Shown here piece by piece: positions 15,143 to 25,298 of a stretch of 64,000 nucleotides of DNA (its first letter is position 1; each line of letters opens with the position of its first letter). This DNA is from Stenotrophomonas maltophilia R551-3 (GTDB lineage: Bacteria; Pseudomonadota; Gammaproteobacteria; Xanthomonadales; Xanthomonadaceae). Under the pieces are notes generated by a model. It was not told the DNA's origin, ran no database searches, and worked only from the letters and a program-made list of their open reading frames with translations. The translations under genes were made by a program, and so were the position numbers. The stretch lies in contig NC_011071.1 of assembly GCF_000020665.1 (NCBI RefSeq), positions 3,710,501 to 3,774,500 of the forward strand, given 5' to 3'.

Positions 15143-17467
15143 TCACGAAGAAATATTCTTCTTCAGTATCAACGAGTTGAGGAATGCCGGGAACAGCGTC
15201 GGGGCGGGCTTGGGCAGCTGCATTACGCCGATGTCGGCGCCATCACTGATCGCCAGGGCGACGAACAGATCGCGTCCATCGGCACTGGCACTGATGCCGT
15301 TGCCCGCACTGAGGCGCTGTCGATCCAGGCAGCGTTCGGGCGCTTCCTTGCCGGCCTGGATATGGACCAGAGTGGTACCGCACTCGGCAGAGGTACCGAG
15401 ATAGCCAATGCCACCCGCGCCAGCCACGGTCCAGGTCCGATAGCGCCACCGGCTGGGCCGGTCTTCACTGACCTGCTGCACGCTGGCCGGGGACAGCGAC
15501 GCGTCCACCGACCACAAGCCACCGGACGCCAGCCGGGTGAACAACACCCGGCCGCCACCGCGATCGAAACGGGCCTGGGAGACGCCATCAATGCTGGCCA
15601 ACCGGCGCCAGGGGGTCACGCTGCGATCAAACAGGCTCAACCGGGTGCGCTGCTCGGCATCGCGCTCGACCACCAGCAGCTGTCCGGGGGTCGCCCCATA
15701 CAGCGCCTGCAATGGCTGTTCGACCGGAACCGGCAGCGGCTGCAGGCGTTCGTCACGCGGTGCGATTTCGTAGACCACGGTGCGCCCGTGCTCGTCACGA
15801 CCGACCACCAGCAACTGGCGGCTGTCAGCCGACCAGTCCGGCGCCTGCCGGCCTTCCGGCCGCAACCCCTCGATCGGCCGCAGCGAATCCGGCCGCTGCA
15901 TGTCGGCCCACCACAAGGCGAAACTGCCGGAGCGGTCGGAGGTGAAGACCAGCTGGCGGCCATCGGGCGCTGCCATCGGCTGACCGTCACGCCCACTGGA
16001 GGCGAACAGGCGTTCGGCGCCCCCGCCTGCCATCGGCATCCTGAACACACCGAACTGTGCACGGCGATGGACGAAAGCCAACACGTCACCATGGCGTGAC
16101 ACCGTCGGCCATTGCGCGTCATCAAGGCCGGCATCACGCAGCGTACGCCGCTCGACATCCAGGTAGTACAGGCGCACCTCGCTGTCGACGCGGCGGCCGA
16201 ACACGATGCTGCGCCCGTCGCCCAGCCAGGCCCAGCCGCGCTGCTCGGCGGACTCGTTGGTCAGTTGTTCCAGCGCACCGCCGCCTGCTGGCATCCGCCA
16301 GAGGTCGCCCATCTGCGGGTTGCGGACAAACACCAGCCACTTGCCGTCGGGCGAGTAACGCGGCGCGTAGTCGAAATCATCCTGGTCAACCTCATACGCC
16401 AGCGCGCGCCATTGCCCGCTGGCCAGGTCGAGCACGCGGATACCACGATGGGCGTAGCGGCCCACCATGCTGCCGAAGACCAGGCCACGGCCATCGGGGG
16501 TCCAGTCGAAACTCAGCAGCTCGGTTCCGTCGCAGCGCGTGGCCTGGCGCACGACGCCTCCGGTCGCGCTGGCGATCAATACCTGGCACCCCCCATCGGC
16601 ACTGAAACGGGCAAAAGCGATCTCGCGCCCATCCGGCGACCAGCTCGGGAAACGGTCACTGGCACCCTTGGGTGGCAGCGCCAGCTGCCTGGCCGGGGCA
16701 TTACCGGACGTCTGCACCTTGATCGCGCCGCCGCCGGCACCGTCCTCGTTGGCGCCTTCATAGGCAACCTGCGAGCCATCCGGCGAAAGCGTGGGATACG
16801 TCTCAAAACCACTGGTCGCAGTGATCAAGCGATAGGGGCGCTGCGGGCTGCCGATCACCCGCACACCGTTCTCGACCGCCGCATCCACTGGCGAACTCGT
16901 TTCCGGTCCGCGGCGCAACAGCAGCGTGGCCATGACCACCAGCGCGGCCAGCATCAGCACACCCAGCACCCACAGCAGTTGCCGGCGCAACTGCCGCCAT
17001 CCACTGCGCCGTGAAGGAGCCGGCAACACCGTCGCCGTCGGAATCGCACTGGCACCTGCCAGCGCGGGCATCACCTCAGGGACCGCATCAACCTCCACGA
17101 CAGGCGCCACGTCATCCAGCACCAGCACCGGCACCAACAGGCGATAGCCGCTCTTGGCGATGGTCTCGATGTAGGCCTGGCCATTGTCGTCGTCATTGGC
17201 GAACACCTTGCGTAGCTGGGTGACCGCCTGGGTCAGCACGTCATTGGTGGGCAGCGTATCGGGCCAGACTTCTGCAAACAGCTCTTCACGGGTCACGACC
17301 CGCCCCGGCTGACGCATCAGCACCCGCAGCACGCCCAGCGCCTTCGGCGTCAACCGGAGAGGTCGACGTGCGCCTTCGACCTCGACCTCTCGCGAGGACA
17401 AGGTGATGACGCAGTCGCCAACCTGGATACGGTCGGCCTCGACGGGCAGGAATTCGCTGCTGTTCAT
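15143..17467 (-). CDS. CadC-like membrane-bound winged-helix regulator with beta-propeller domain
   Basis: One-component regulator of 774 residues. The N-terminus is a winged helix of OmpR/PhoB type (about 12-112, with LTPKALGVLRVLMRQPGRVV, then EELFAEVWP and the end IAKSGYRLLVPV). A single membrane segment (about 163-187, LLWVLGVLMLAALVVMATLLL) follows. A large C-terminal region is rich in repeated units such as FPSWSPDGREIAF, PRYSPDGKWLVFVRNP and APDGRQLVFTSDRSG, i.e. TolB/PD40 beta-propeller blades. The predicted topology puts the DNA-binding domain inside and the propeller in the periplasm as sensor. The last residues are hydrophobic then basic. No obvious target operon adjoins it. Confidence 0.87.
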   Translation of the reverse strand: MNSSEFLPVEADRIQVGDCVITLSSREVEVEGARRPLRLTPKALGVLRVLMRQPGRVVTREELFAEVWPDTLPTNDVLTQAVTQLRKVFANDDDNGQAYIETIAKSGYRLLVPVLVLDDVAPVVEVDAVPEVMPALAGASAIPTATVLPAPSRRSGWRQLRRQLLWVLGVLMLAALVVMATLLLRRGPETSSPVDAAVENGVRVIGSPQRPYRLITATSGFETYPTLSPDGSQVAYEGANEDGAGGGAIKVQTSGNAPARQLALPPKGASDRFPSWSPDGREIAFARFSADGGCQVLIASATGGVVRQATRCDGTELLSFDWTPDGRGLVFGSMVGRYAHRGIRVLDLASGQWRALAYEVDQDDFDYAPRYSPDGKWLVFVRNPQMGDLWRMPAGGGALEQLTNESAEQRGWAWLGDGRSIVFGRRVDSEVRLYYLDVERRTLRDAGLDDAQWPTVSRHGDVLAFVHRRAQFGVFRMPMAGGGAERLFASSGRDGQPMAAPDGRQLVFTSDRSGSFALWWADMQRPDSLRPIEGLRPEGRQAPDWSADSRQLLVVGRDEHGRTVVYEIAPRDERLQPLPVPVEQPLQALYGATPGQLLVVERDAEQRTRLSLFDRSVTPWRRLASIDGVSQARFDRGGGRVLFTRLASGGLWSVDASLSPASVQQVSEDRPSRWRYRTWTVAGAGGIGYLGTSAECGTTLVHIQAGKEAPERCLDRQRLSAGNGISASADGRDLFVALAISDGADIGVMQLPKPAPTLFPAFLNSLILKKNISS

Positions 17468-17693
17468 CTTCCGCTATACAGTAGGGACGGGGTCTGGGCA
17501 GGGTTCACCAGCAATACCGCCCCTACCGTCCCTGGACAGGGCCATCGAAAAGCCAGATTCCGCACAAAGCATCGGCGCATACCGCAAAAACAATATCGCC
17601 CCCGGATATTAGCCTAAGCCGGTTACCCCGCCTATGACGGGGTCGACACTCAGGCTCTCTCTCGCCGACGCATTCACATAATCTGCTTCACTA

Positions 17694-17722
17694 TTCGCGC
17701 CCTCTTGGGCGCGAAATTTTTA
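17694..17722 (+). terminator. Orphan intrinsic terminator on the plus strand
   Basis: TTCGCGCCC TCTT GGGCGCGAA followed by ATTTTTAT is a textbook intrinsic terminator reading on the plus strand (9-bp stem, four-base loop, T-run). Both neighbouring genes lie on the minus strand, and its minus-strand copy lacks a T-run. It may therefore end a short unannotated plus-strand RNA starting somewhere in 17468-17690. Confidence 0.65.
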
Positions 17723-17736
17723 TCTGGCGTTCATTT

Positions 17737-18408
17737 TCACATGCGCCGAAGCATGGTCAGACCGACCAATCTCGATACGACAAGCGCCACGTACATAACG
17801 CCTGCGAACTGTTCAAGCATGACCAGTGCCCGCGCTTGCGGGTGCAGCGGCACCACGTCGCTCAAACCCACTCCGGACAACAAGCTGAAGCTCAGATAAA
17901 GAAGCTCCATCCACGTCCGCTGCGCCCCACCGCCAGTGCCCTGGAAACTGCCCGGATACCACTGCTGGCAGACCGCGAAGGTGAATGCGAAGGCCCAGGC
18001 CAGCAGTGTGAAGGTTGCTCCAGCAGCAAACAGTTCATCGCGGGTGACTTTATGGTCCTGCAGCATGTAGGCGATCAGGGCCCCCGCCGTATAGAAATAC
18101 AGCAGGCTTTCCAGCAACTGCGCAGTGGTCAACAGGGCAGTACGGTCCAGCAGTGCGCCGGCCAGCGAGAACACCACCGAGGGAAAGGCCAGCAGCAGCG
18201 CCAGCCAGGTGCCCAGCGGGCTGCGCTGGACCACCCACAGCGCCAGGCCGAGTACCGCCATGCCGAACATGCCCAAGGCCGCGCGCCCCCCAGCAGTGTC
18301 ATCCAGCGCCGGATACAGGACTACCGCCAGCAGTTGCGCGCCCAGCAGCCATGCAGACGGATGGCGGCGGGCGATGGCCAGCCAGCGGGTGGTCACGGCA
18401 ACGGGCAT
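17737..18408 (-). CDS. Two-pore-domain-like ion channel family protein
   Basis: A 223-residue membrane protein with about seven hydrophobic segments. The C-terminal part has the layout of a potassium-channel pore: a helix with WMELLYLSFSLL, a filter-like SGVGLSDVVP (residues 178-187), and a last helix (about 198-216). This aligns with the usual T-V-G-Y-G-D-x-x-P pattern but with Leu in place of Tyr and Ser in place of Gly. Conduction or selectivity may therefore differ. I chose the ATG at 18408 because AGGGGAAAAGGA precedes it. It is monocistronic between repeats and an orphan terminator. Confidence 0.78.
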   Translation of the reverse strand: MPVAVTTRWLAIARRHPSAWLLGAQLLAVVLYPALDDTAGGRAALGMFGMAVLGLALWVVQRSPLGTWLALLLAFPSVVFSLAGALLDRTALLTTAQLLESLLYFYTAGALIAYMLQDHKVTRDELFAAGATFTLLAWAFAFTFAVCQQWYPGSFQGTGGGAQRTWMELLYLSFSLLSGVGLSDVVPLHPQARALVMLEQFAGVMYVALVVSRLVGLTMLRRM

Positions 18409-18466
18409 GGCGTCCTTTTCCCCTGGGCGATGCGGCGAGGATAGCCGGGATGGATGTGAGGCTCCG

Positions 18467-18533
18467 GTAGCGCCGGGCCATGCCCGGCGGCTGTCCTGAA
18501 CCCCCACGTCGCCGGGCATGGCCCGGCGCTACC
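18467..18533. repeat. Inverted pair of GTAG REP units
   Basis: GTAGCGCCGGGCCATGCCC GGCGG at 18467-18490 faces its inverted partner ending CGGCGCTACC at 18510-18533. The pair matches the SMAG-type dimer described for S. maltophilia and fills the gap downstream of thiC and upstream of the channel gene. Confidence 0.85.
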
Positions 18534-18542
18534 TGGGCGGGA

Positions 18543-20565
<2,023 letters not shown>

Positions 20566-20817
20566 CTTGCCGTGCATTAGAGCATAGAACGCACTGCAGC
20601 TCATGGCCGTTCATCCATGCATGGCGTGGCGCTGCTCCATCGGCATTAACAGAACCGTGACATCGCATTCAGTAACGTGCACGCGCATCGTGCCGCTGCG
20701 GCCGATGTTTCCTTTGCCGCCTTCGCGGCTCCTGCCCGGTTCGTGCTGCATGCCGCCGGCCCCCTCGCAGCAAGCTCTGCTCGCTCCCCTCAATCCCTTG
20801 ATCGGAGAAGCTCCTTC

Positions 20818-22395
20818 ATGGTGTTTCGCGTTTCCATCGCACTCGTTCTGCTGCTGGTGCTGCTGGCTGGCTTCGCGCCCGGCCCGTTCAATACCGTCGT
20901 TCAGTCGGTACTCGCCGATGTCATCCGCAGTGTCGGCTGGCTCTATCTTCTGGTCGTGTTCCTGGCGCTGACTTTCCTGATGTACCTGGCATTCGGTCGC
21001 TTCGGCAACCTGCGCATCGGCGGTGAAGATGCCGAGCCGGAGTTCTCGCGCGCCAGTTGGATGTCGATGCTGTTCGCCGCCGGCATGGGCATCGGCCTGG
21101 TGTTCTGGGGCGCCGCCGAGCCGATTTCCCACTTCACCAAGCCTCCGGAAGGCCTTGCACCGCAGAGCATGGACGCGGCGCGGGCTTCGATGCGCTATGC
21201 GTTCTTCCATTGGGGCCTGCATCCATGGGCAATCTACGCGCTGATCGGCCTGGCGATGGCCTGGTTCCAGTTCAACCGCAATGGCCGTGGACTGGTCAGT
21301 GACATGCTGCAACCGATCATCGGCCGCCACCATCGTGGCTGGATCGGACGCGTGGTCAACATCGCCGCGGTCGTGGCCACCGCGATTGGCGTTGCCACCA
21401 CGCTGGGCTTTGGCACCATCCAGATCGCTGCCGGCATGGAACGCGTGTTCGGCCTGCACGCGGGTGTGCCACTGCAGCTGACCATCATCGCCATCGCGTT
21501 CGTGCTGTACATGGCGTCCACCGCCAGCGGTGTCGAGCGCGGCGTGAAGTGGCTGTCCAACTTCAATCTTGCGCTGGCCGCGCTTCTTGCGGCCACCGTA
21601 CTGGTGCTGGGCCCGACCGGATTCATCTTCGATACGTTCACCACCACTCTGGGGTCGTACCTCAACCAGCTGGTGACGATGAGCCTGCGCATGTCGCCGT
21701 TCTCGGGCAGCACATGGGTAGCGGACTGGACCATCTTCTACTGGGCGTGGTGGATTTCCTGGGCGCCGTTCGTCGGCTCGTTCATCGCGCGCATCTCGCG
21801 TGGGCGCAGCGTCCGCGAGTTCGTCATCGGCGTCGTGCTGGCACCGACGGTGCTGGGCTTCTTCTGGTTCGCGGTGTTTGGTGGTACTGCACTGTGGGCG
21901 CAGATCTTCGGCCACGCCGACCTGGTGCAGGCGCTGGGCAACGGCTATGAGACGGTGCTGTTCACCCTGTTTGACAGCATGCCGCTGCCCTTGCTGCTTT
22001 CCTGCATCGCACTGGTGCTGCTGATGATCTTCTTCGTGACATCAGCCGATTCGGCGGTGCTGGTGCTGGCCAGCATGTCCACTGACGAGGCAGGCGATCC
22101 GCCGTTGAAGCGCAAGCTGGCCTGGGGCATCGCGGTGGCATTGATCGCAGCCGCATTGCTGCTGGCCGGTGGCCTGGATGCGCTGCAGGGCATGATCACG
22201 ATCGCGGCGTTGCCATTCGCGCTGCTGATGGTGCTGGTGATGGTGTCGCTGTACCGGGTACTGGACCAGGAGTACACCCGCGAGCGGCGGCAGGCGCAGC
22301 GCCAGCGGCACATGATCGACGCGTGGATCGCGCGCGAGATGGCGGCGCAGGAAGAGACCCAGGCGGAGGCGGCGCGCGCGCACGATCAGGATTGA
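20818..22395 (+). CDS. BCCT-family betaine/choline/carnitine transporter
   Basis: Secondary transporter of 525 residues with about twelve membrane helices, importing a quaternary-amine compatible solute. Family marks are the glycine-rich AAGMGIGLVFWGAAEPISHF and the hallmark helix YWAWWISWAPFVGSFIARIS. A short C-terminal tail of about 45 residues, rich in Arg, Gln and Glu, follows the last helix; it is shorter than the regulatory tails of osmosensing BetT/BetP. The ATG at 20818 follows GGAGAAG, so the 47 upstream codons are not used. The substrate cannot be told from sequence. It is divergent from thiC across a 430-base spacer that includes the TPP riboswitch. Confidence 0.9.
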   Translation: MVFRVSIALVLLLVLLAGFAPGPFNTVVQSVLADVIRSVGWLYLLVVFLALTFLMYLAFGRFGNLRIGGEDAEPEFSRASWMSMLFAAGMGIGLVFWGAAEPISHFTKPPEGLAPQSMDAARASMRYAFFHWGLHPWAIYALIGLAMAWFQFNRNGRGLVSDMLQPIIGRHHRGWIGRVVNIAAVVATAIGVATTLGFGTIQIAAGMERVFGLHAGVPLQLTIIAIAFVLYMASTASGVERGVKWLSNFNLALAALLAATVLVLGPTGFIFDTFTTTLGSYLNQLVTMSLRMSPFSGSTWVADWTIFYWAWWISWAPFVGSFIARISRGRSVREFVIGVVLAPTVLGFFWFAVFGGTALWAQIFGHADLVQALGNGYETVLFTLFDSMPLPLLLSCIALVLLMIFFVTSADSAVLVLASMSTDEAGDPPLKRKLAWGIAVALIAAALLLAGGLDALQGMITIAALPFALLMVLVMVSLYRVLDQEYTRERRQAQRQRHMIDAWIAREMAAQEETQAEAARAHDQD

Positions 22396-22490
22396 GGGAG
22401 TTTTGCAGCCTGCGGCTGCACCGCTTTTCTTTCAAGCAAGAGCAAGTTCAAAACCCAGAGCAGCTCTGGGCTTCTACTGGTTGGGCGGGT

Positions 22491-22580
22491 CGGTGTGGGT
22501 GGGCAGGACACGCCGTAAACCCGTCCATGGGGGCTCGATGGCGCCATCCATGGCGCCAACGGTCCTGCCCACCCACACCG
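22491..22580. repeat. Long inverted repeat A
   Basis: CGGTGTGGGTGGGCAGGAC at 22491-22509 is perfectly complementary to 22562-22580. The 52-base interior holds a smaller hairpin, ATGGCGCCATCCATGGCGCC. No T-run follows either arm. Confidence 0.8.
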
Positions 22581-22657
22581 CCCCACCCCCGACAGGTTAC
22601 GTGTGACGGTTGGTCCATCCACGGCATGCGTGGATGAGGTGTATCGGAAAACAGGAA

Positions 22658-22698
22658 GGGGTCGGATCCGTTTTCCTCCGGAAAACGGATCCGACCCC
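22658..22698. repeat. GGGGTC palindromic repeat, copy 2
   Basis: A 41-base dyad from GGGGTCGGATCCGTTTTCC to GGAAAACGGATCCGACCCC, almost perfectly symmetrical. It is related to the copies at 3380 and 37068, with a variant centre. Confidence 0.8.
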
Positions 22699-22784
22699 AA
22701 CCCGCAGCGCGCAGCTGTTGCTGTTGCCTTTGCTTTTGATCTTCTTTTTTCTTTTCCTGCGGTGACGGGCACGGAAACTGTCAG

Positions 22785-22890
22785 GGGCCGGGCGGGTGGG
22801 CTGGGCGGGGGTGTCCGCGGCATGGATGCCGCGGCCAAGCCTCCAGGGACGGATTCACGGCGTCCCCCGACCAGCCCACCCGCCCGGCCC
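22785..22890. repeat. Long inverted repeat B
   Basis: GGGCCGGGCGGGTGGGCTGG at 22785-22804 is perfectly complementary to 22871-22890. The interior holds CCGCGGCATGGATGCCGCGG and imperfectly matched GCGGGGG/CCCCCGA flanks. In design it resembles repeat A, about 290 bases away. Confidence 0.8.
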
Positions 22891-22956
22891 AATCACATGA
22901 TCCCGCTTCCACGAACCATCACCGCAGAGGGGGCTCAGCCCGGTGGCCGGAAAACC

Positions 22957-24675
22957 TCAGTACCCCGCCGCCTGCCCATCCTTGCGGCTCTCCGAAGCAC
23001 CGTAGTAAACCCCGGTCTCGGGATCACGCATGATCGCCTGGTACCCGCCGTAGGGCCCGTCGGCGAACACGATGCGATGCCCCTTGCGCATCAACGCACG
23101 CACCGTCTCATACGGGAACCCGGTCTCCAGATTCACTTCGCCGCCATCGGTCATCGCCGTGGCCTGTCCGGTCGGTTCGGTCGAGCCTTCATGCTGGATG
23201 CGCGGTGCGTCACCGGCTTCCTGCAGGTTCATCCCGAAGTCCACCAGGTTCATCACGATCTGTGCGTGGCCCTGCGGCTGCATCGCGCCGCCCATCACGC
23301 CGAAGCTGGCATACGGCTTGCCACCCTTGGTGATGAACGCCGGGATGATCGTCTGGAACGGGCGCTTGCCCGGTGCGTAGCCATTGGGATGGTTCTTCTG
23401 CAGCACGAACATCTCGCCACGATCCTGCAGGATGAAGCCCAGCCCCGGCGGCGCCATGCCGCTGCCCATGCCGCGGTAGTTGGACTGGATCAGCGAGACC
23501 ATCATGCCGTCGGCGTCGGCCACGGTCATGTAGATGGTGTCGCCTTCTTCCAGCTGCTTCGGCGTGCCCGGCTGCACTTCCTTCAGCGCCTTGTCCATCG
23601 AGATCAACGCGCGGCGCTGTGCGGCGTAGTCCTTGGAAATCAGCTTCTGCACGGGCGCCGGCTGGAACGCCATGTCGGCATAGAAGCGCGCGCGGTCGGC
23701 GAAGGCCAGCTTCTTCGCTTCAACGAACAGGTGCACATGCTCGGGTGAACCGAACGGGATTTTCGAGAAGTCGTAGCCTTCCAGCACATTGAGGATCTGC
23801 AGCGCGGCAATGCCCTGGCTGTTCGGCGGCAGCTCCCACACGTCGTAGCCACGGTAGTTGCTGCTGACCGGTTCGACCCATTCACCGTGGTGGTCGGCCA
23901 TGTCCTGGTAGCTCAGGTAGCCACCGTTGGCCTTGAAGTAGTCGCCGATGGTGCGGGCGATGTCTCCCTTGTAGAAGGCATCGCGGCCACCGTCGGCGAT
24001 TTTCTGCAGGGTGCTGGCCAGGTTCGGGTTCTTCCACATATCACCCTTGCGCGGGGCGTGGCCATTGATCGTGAACTGCTCCTTGAAGCCCGGATACTGC
24101 GACAGCTTGGGCACCGAGCGGTCCCAGTAGTAGGCGATCACTTCAGCCACTGGGTGACCGTCGCGGGCGTAGCCGATGGCCGGTGCCAGGTTGTCGGCCA
24201 TCGGCTTGCGGCCGAAACGGTCGTGCAGGGCGAACCAGCCGTCGACCGCACCAGGCACCGACACCGGCAGCGGGCCCGTGGCGGGAATCTCCTTCAGGCC
24301 ACGGCGCTGGAACTCGGCCAGGGTCAGCGACTTCGGCGAGCGGCCCGAGCCGTTGTAGCCGTAGAGCTTCTGCGTCTTCGGGTCCCAGACGATGGCAAAC
24401 AGATCGCCGCCGATGCCGTTGCCGGTCGGCTCCATCAGGCCGAGTGCGGCGTTGGCGGCGATCGCCGCGTCCACCGCCGAGCCACCGCCCTTCATCACAT
24501 CCAGCGCGATCTGGGTGGCCAGCGGCTGCGAAGTGGCGGCCATGGCATGCGGGGCGATCACCTCCGAGCGGGTGGCGAAGCTATGGCCGGTGATGCGATC
24601 GGCGGCGAAGGACAGCGCGGGCACGGCAGCCAGCACGGCGGCAGCGAGCAGGGAACGGGCAAGGCGTCGGGACAC
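22957..24675 (-). CDS. ggt: Gamma-glutamyltransferase
   Basis: Periplasmic N-terminal-nucleophile hydrolase that removes or transfers the gamma-glutamyl group of glutathione and related compounds. From a GTG start it has 572 residues, with a signal peptide (SRRLARSLLAAAVLAAVPAL, ending SFAA). Family motifs include GGSAVDAAIAANAALGLMEP, GNGIGGDLFAIVWD and PNSQGIAALQILNVLEGYD. EEGDTIYMTVADADG marks the autocleavage site, with Thr380 as nucleophile. The frame is open to 24828; I chose GTG 24675 because it places the signal peptide at the N-terminus, but ATGs at 24729 and 24750 are possible. It is monocistronic and divergent from the ilv operon. Confidence 0.92.
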   Translation of the reverse strand: MSRRLARSLLAAAVLAAVPALSFAADRITGHSFATRSEVIAPHAMAATSQPLATQIALDVMKGGGSAVDAAIAANAALGLMEPTGNGIGGDLFAIVWDPKTQKLYGYNGSGRSPKSLTLAEFQRRGLKEIPATGPLPVSVPGAVDGWFALHDRFGRKPMADNLAPAIGYARDGHPVAEVIAYYWDRSVPKLSQYPGFKEQFTINGHAPRKGDMWKNPNLASTLQKIADGGRDAFYKGDIARTIGDYFKANGGYLSYQDMADHHGEWVEPVSSNYRGYDVWELPPNSQGIAALQILNVLEGYDFSKIPFGSPEHVHLFVEAKKLAFADRARFYADMAFQPAPVQKLISKDYAAQRRALISMDKALKEVQPGTPKQLEEGDTIYMTVADADGMMVSLIQSNYRGMGSGMAPPGLGFILQDRGEMFVLQKNHPNGYAPGKRPFQTIIPAFITKGGKPYASFGVMGGAMQPQGHAQIVMNLVDFGMNLQEAGDAPRIQHEGSTEPTGQATAMTDGGEVNLETGFPYETVRALMRKGHRIVFADGPYGGYQAIMRDPETGVYYGASESRKDGQAAGY

Positions 24676-24767
24676 GGTCGGGTTCCGGTGGAAGGGTGAT
24701 GCCCCGATCTTCGCCGCTGCGGCCTTCATGCGGTATCGGGCAGAGGTCATGGACCAGGCGGGTGATC

Positions 24768-24788
24768 CGCCGGGCATGGCCCGGCGAG
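24768..24788. repeat. Variant REP hairpin without GTAG
   Basis: CGCCGGGCATGGCCCGGCG is the hairpin body seen in the GTAG elements, but it is followed by AGCG instead of CTAC. It lies in the 302-base spacer between ggt and the ilv leader. Apart from this and the promoter-like site I see nothing else in that spacer. Confidence 0.6.
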
Positions 24789-24940
24789 CGAAGCGGCAGA
24801 GACGCCCCCATTCCCGCGCAAAAACCACAACGAAAAGAGTGAATTCGGGTTCACCGAAACACTTTCAGCGGCAACCATCCTTGTGCTGCAAGCGATTGCG
24901 CTGGATGCAGCGGCAACCGATGGAAATTCCATCGCAAGGG

Positions 24941-24969
24941 TTGACATCGCCGAAACGGCTGTGTTTCTC
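24941..24969 (+). promoter_or_regulatory. Candidate promoter of the ilv-leu operon
   Basis: TTGACA at 24941-24946 is a perfect -35 hexamer. A -10 at 17-base spacing would be TTTCTC (24964-24969), a weak match. Transcription would then start near 24976, next to the leader-peptide ATG at 24978. This is a prediction from the -35 match. Confidence 0.4.
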
Positions 24970-24977
24970 TCGATCAC

Positions 24978-25106
24978 ATGTTGCATCACAACACGCCACC
25001 GCGAACCCACATTGAAGCCGCCGACATCGGCGCCGCCTCGCTGCGTTCGATTCTTGTGCTCGTACTTATTACCCAACCAACAGGTGCGGGACGAGCCAGC
25101 GTGTAA
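24978..25106 (+). CDS. Branched-chain amino acid leader peptide (attenuator 1)
   Basis: A 42-codon reading frame opening [20 protein letters not shown]. Residues 25-31 are encoded by seven consecutive branched-chain codons, ATT CTT GTG CTC GTA CTT ATT, followed by Thr (SILVLVLIT). It ends at TAA 25 bases before an intrinsic terminator. This is the classic layout of an ilv/leu attenuator: ribosome stalling at these codons when charged Ile, Leu or Val tRNA is scarce would prevent terminator folding. There is no Shine-Dalgarno sequence before the ATG, and the predicted transcript start is almost at the ATG, so it may be leaderless. It is too short for ordinary gene callers. Confidence 0.85.
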   Translation: MLHHNTPPRTHIEAADIGAASLRSILVLVLITQPTGAGRASV

Positions 25107-25130
25107 GCAACAAACACACCGGAACTCATC

Positions 25131-25163
25131 AAAAACCCGCACCCGCCCCGGTGCGGGTTTTTT
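25131..25163 (+). terminator. Attenuator 1 intrinsic terminator
   Basis: AAAAACCCGCACC, a six-base loop and GGTGCGGGTTTTT form a 13-bp stem ending in a run of six T. It lies 25 bases after the leader-peptide stop and about 200 bases upstream of ilvC, so it would stop transcription before the operon. Confidence 0.92.
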
Positions 25164-25195
25164 CATTTCAGGACCTGGTTTCAGACGCAACCACC

Positions 25196-25297
25196 ATGAA
25201 CAACGCCACCTTCAAAACCAGGACCAGCACCACCACGACGCCTCGTGGTGGCTGTGCCTGTGCGATGCGCGGCGCCTCCTCCACCGCTTTCCCCTGA
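25196..25297 (+). CDS. Threonine-rich putative leader peptide (attenuator 2)
   Basis: A 33-codon frame opening [16 protein letters not shown]. Seven of residues 5-15 are Thr, with codons ACC ACC ACC ACC ACC ACG ACG. The frame lies between terminator 1 and a second intrinsic terminator that begins right at its stop. Overlapping the Thr codons, CCACCACGA CGCC TCGTGGTGG forms a hairpin that could act as a pause or anti-terminator element. By analogy with the thr leader, it may sense charged tRNA-Thr, the precursor of isoleucine. The ribosome site is weak, so translation is a prediction. Confidence 0.6.
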   Translation: MNNATFKTRTSTTTTPRGGCACAMRGASSTAFP

Positions 25298-25298
25298 C

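Larger units (their letters stand above)
22396..22956. other. 561-base non-coding spacer, repeat-rich
   Basis: No gene is supported here. The spacer between the BCCT gene and ggt (convergent) is filled by palindromes: a long inverted repeat (22491-22580), an ATCCACGGCATGCGTGGAT palindrome (22617-22635), a GGGGTC-type repeat (22658-22698) and a second long inverted repeat (22785-22890). A short T/C-rich stretch lies at 22720-22757. Confidence 0.8.

Noticed and set aside
20611..21915. A 434-codon minus-strand frame opposite the BCCT transporter
   Set aside because: No motif, and its composition mirrors the transporter's membrane helices.
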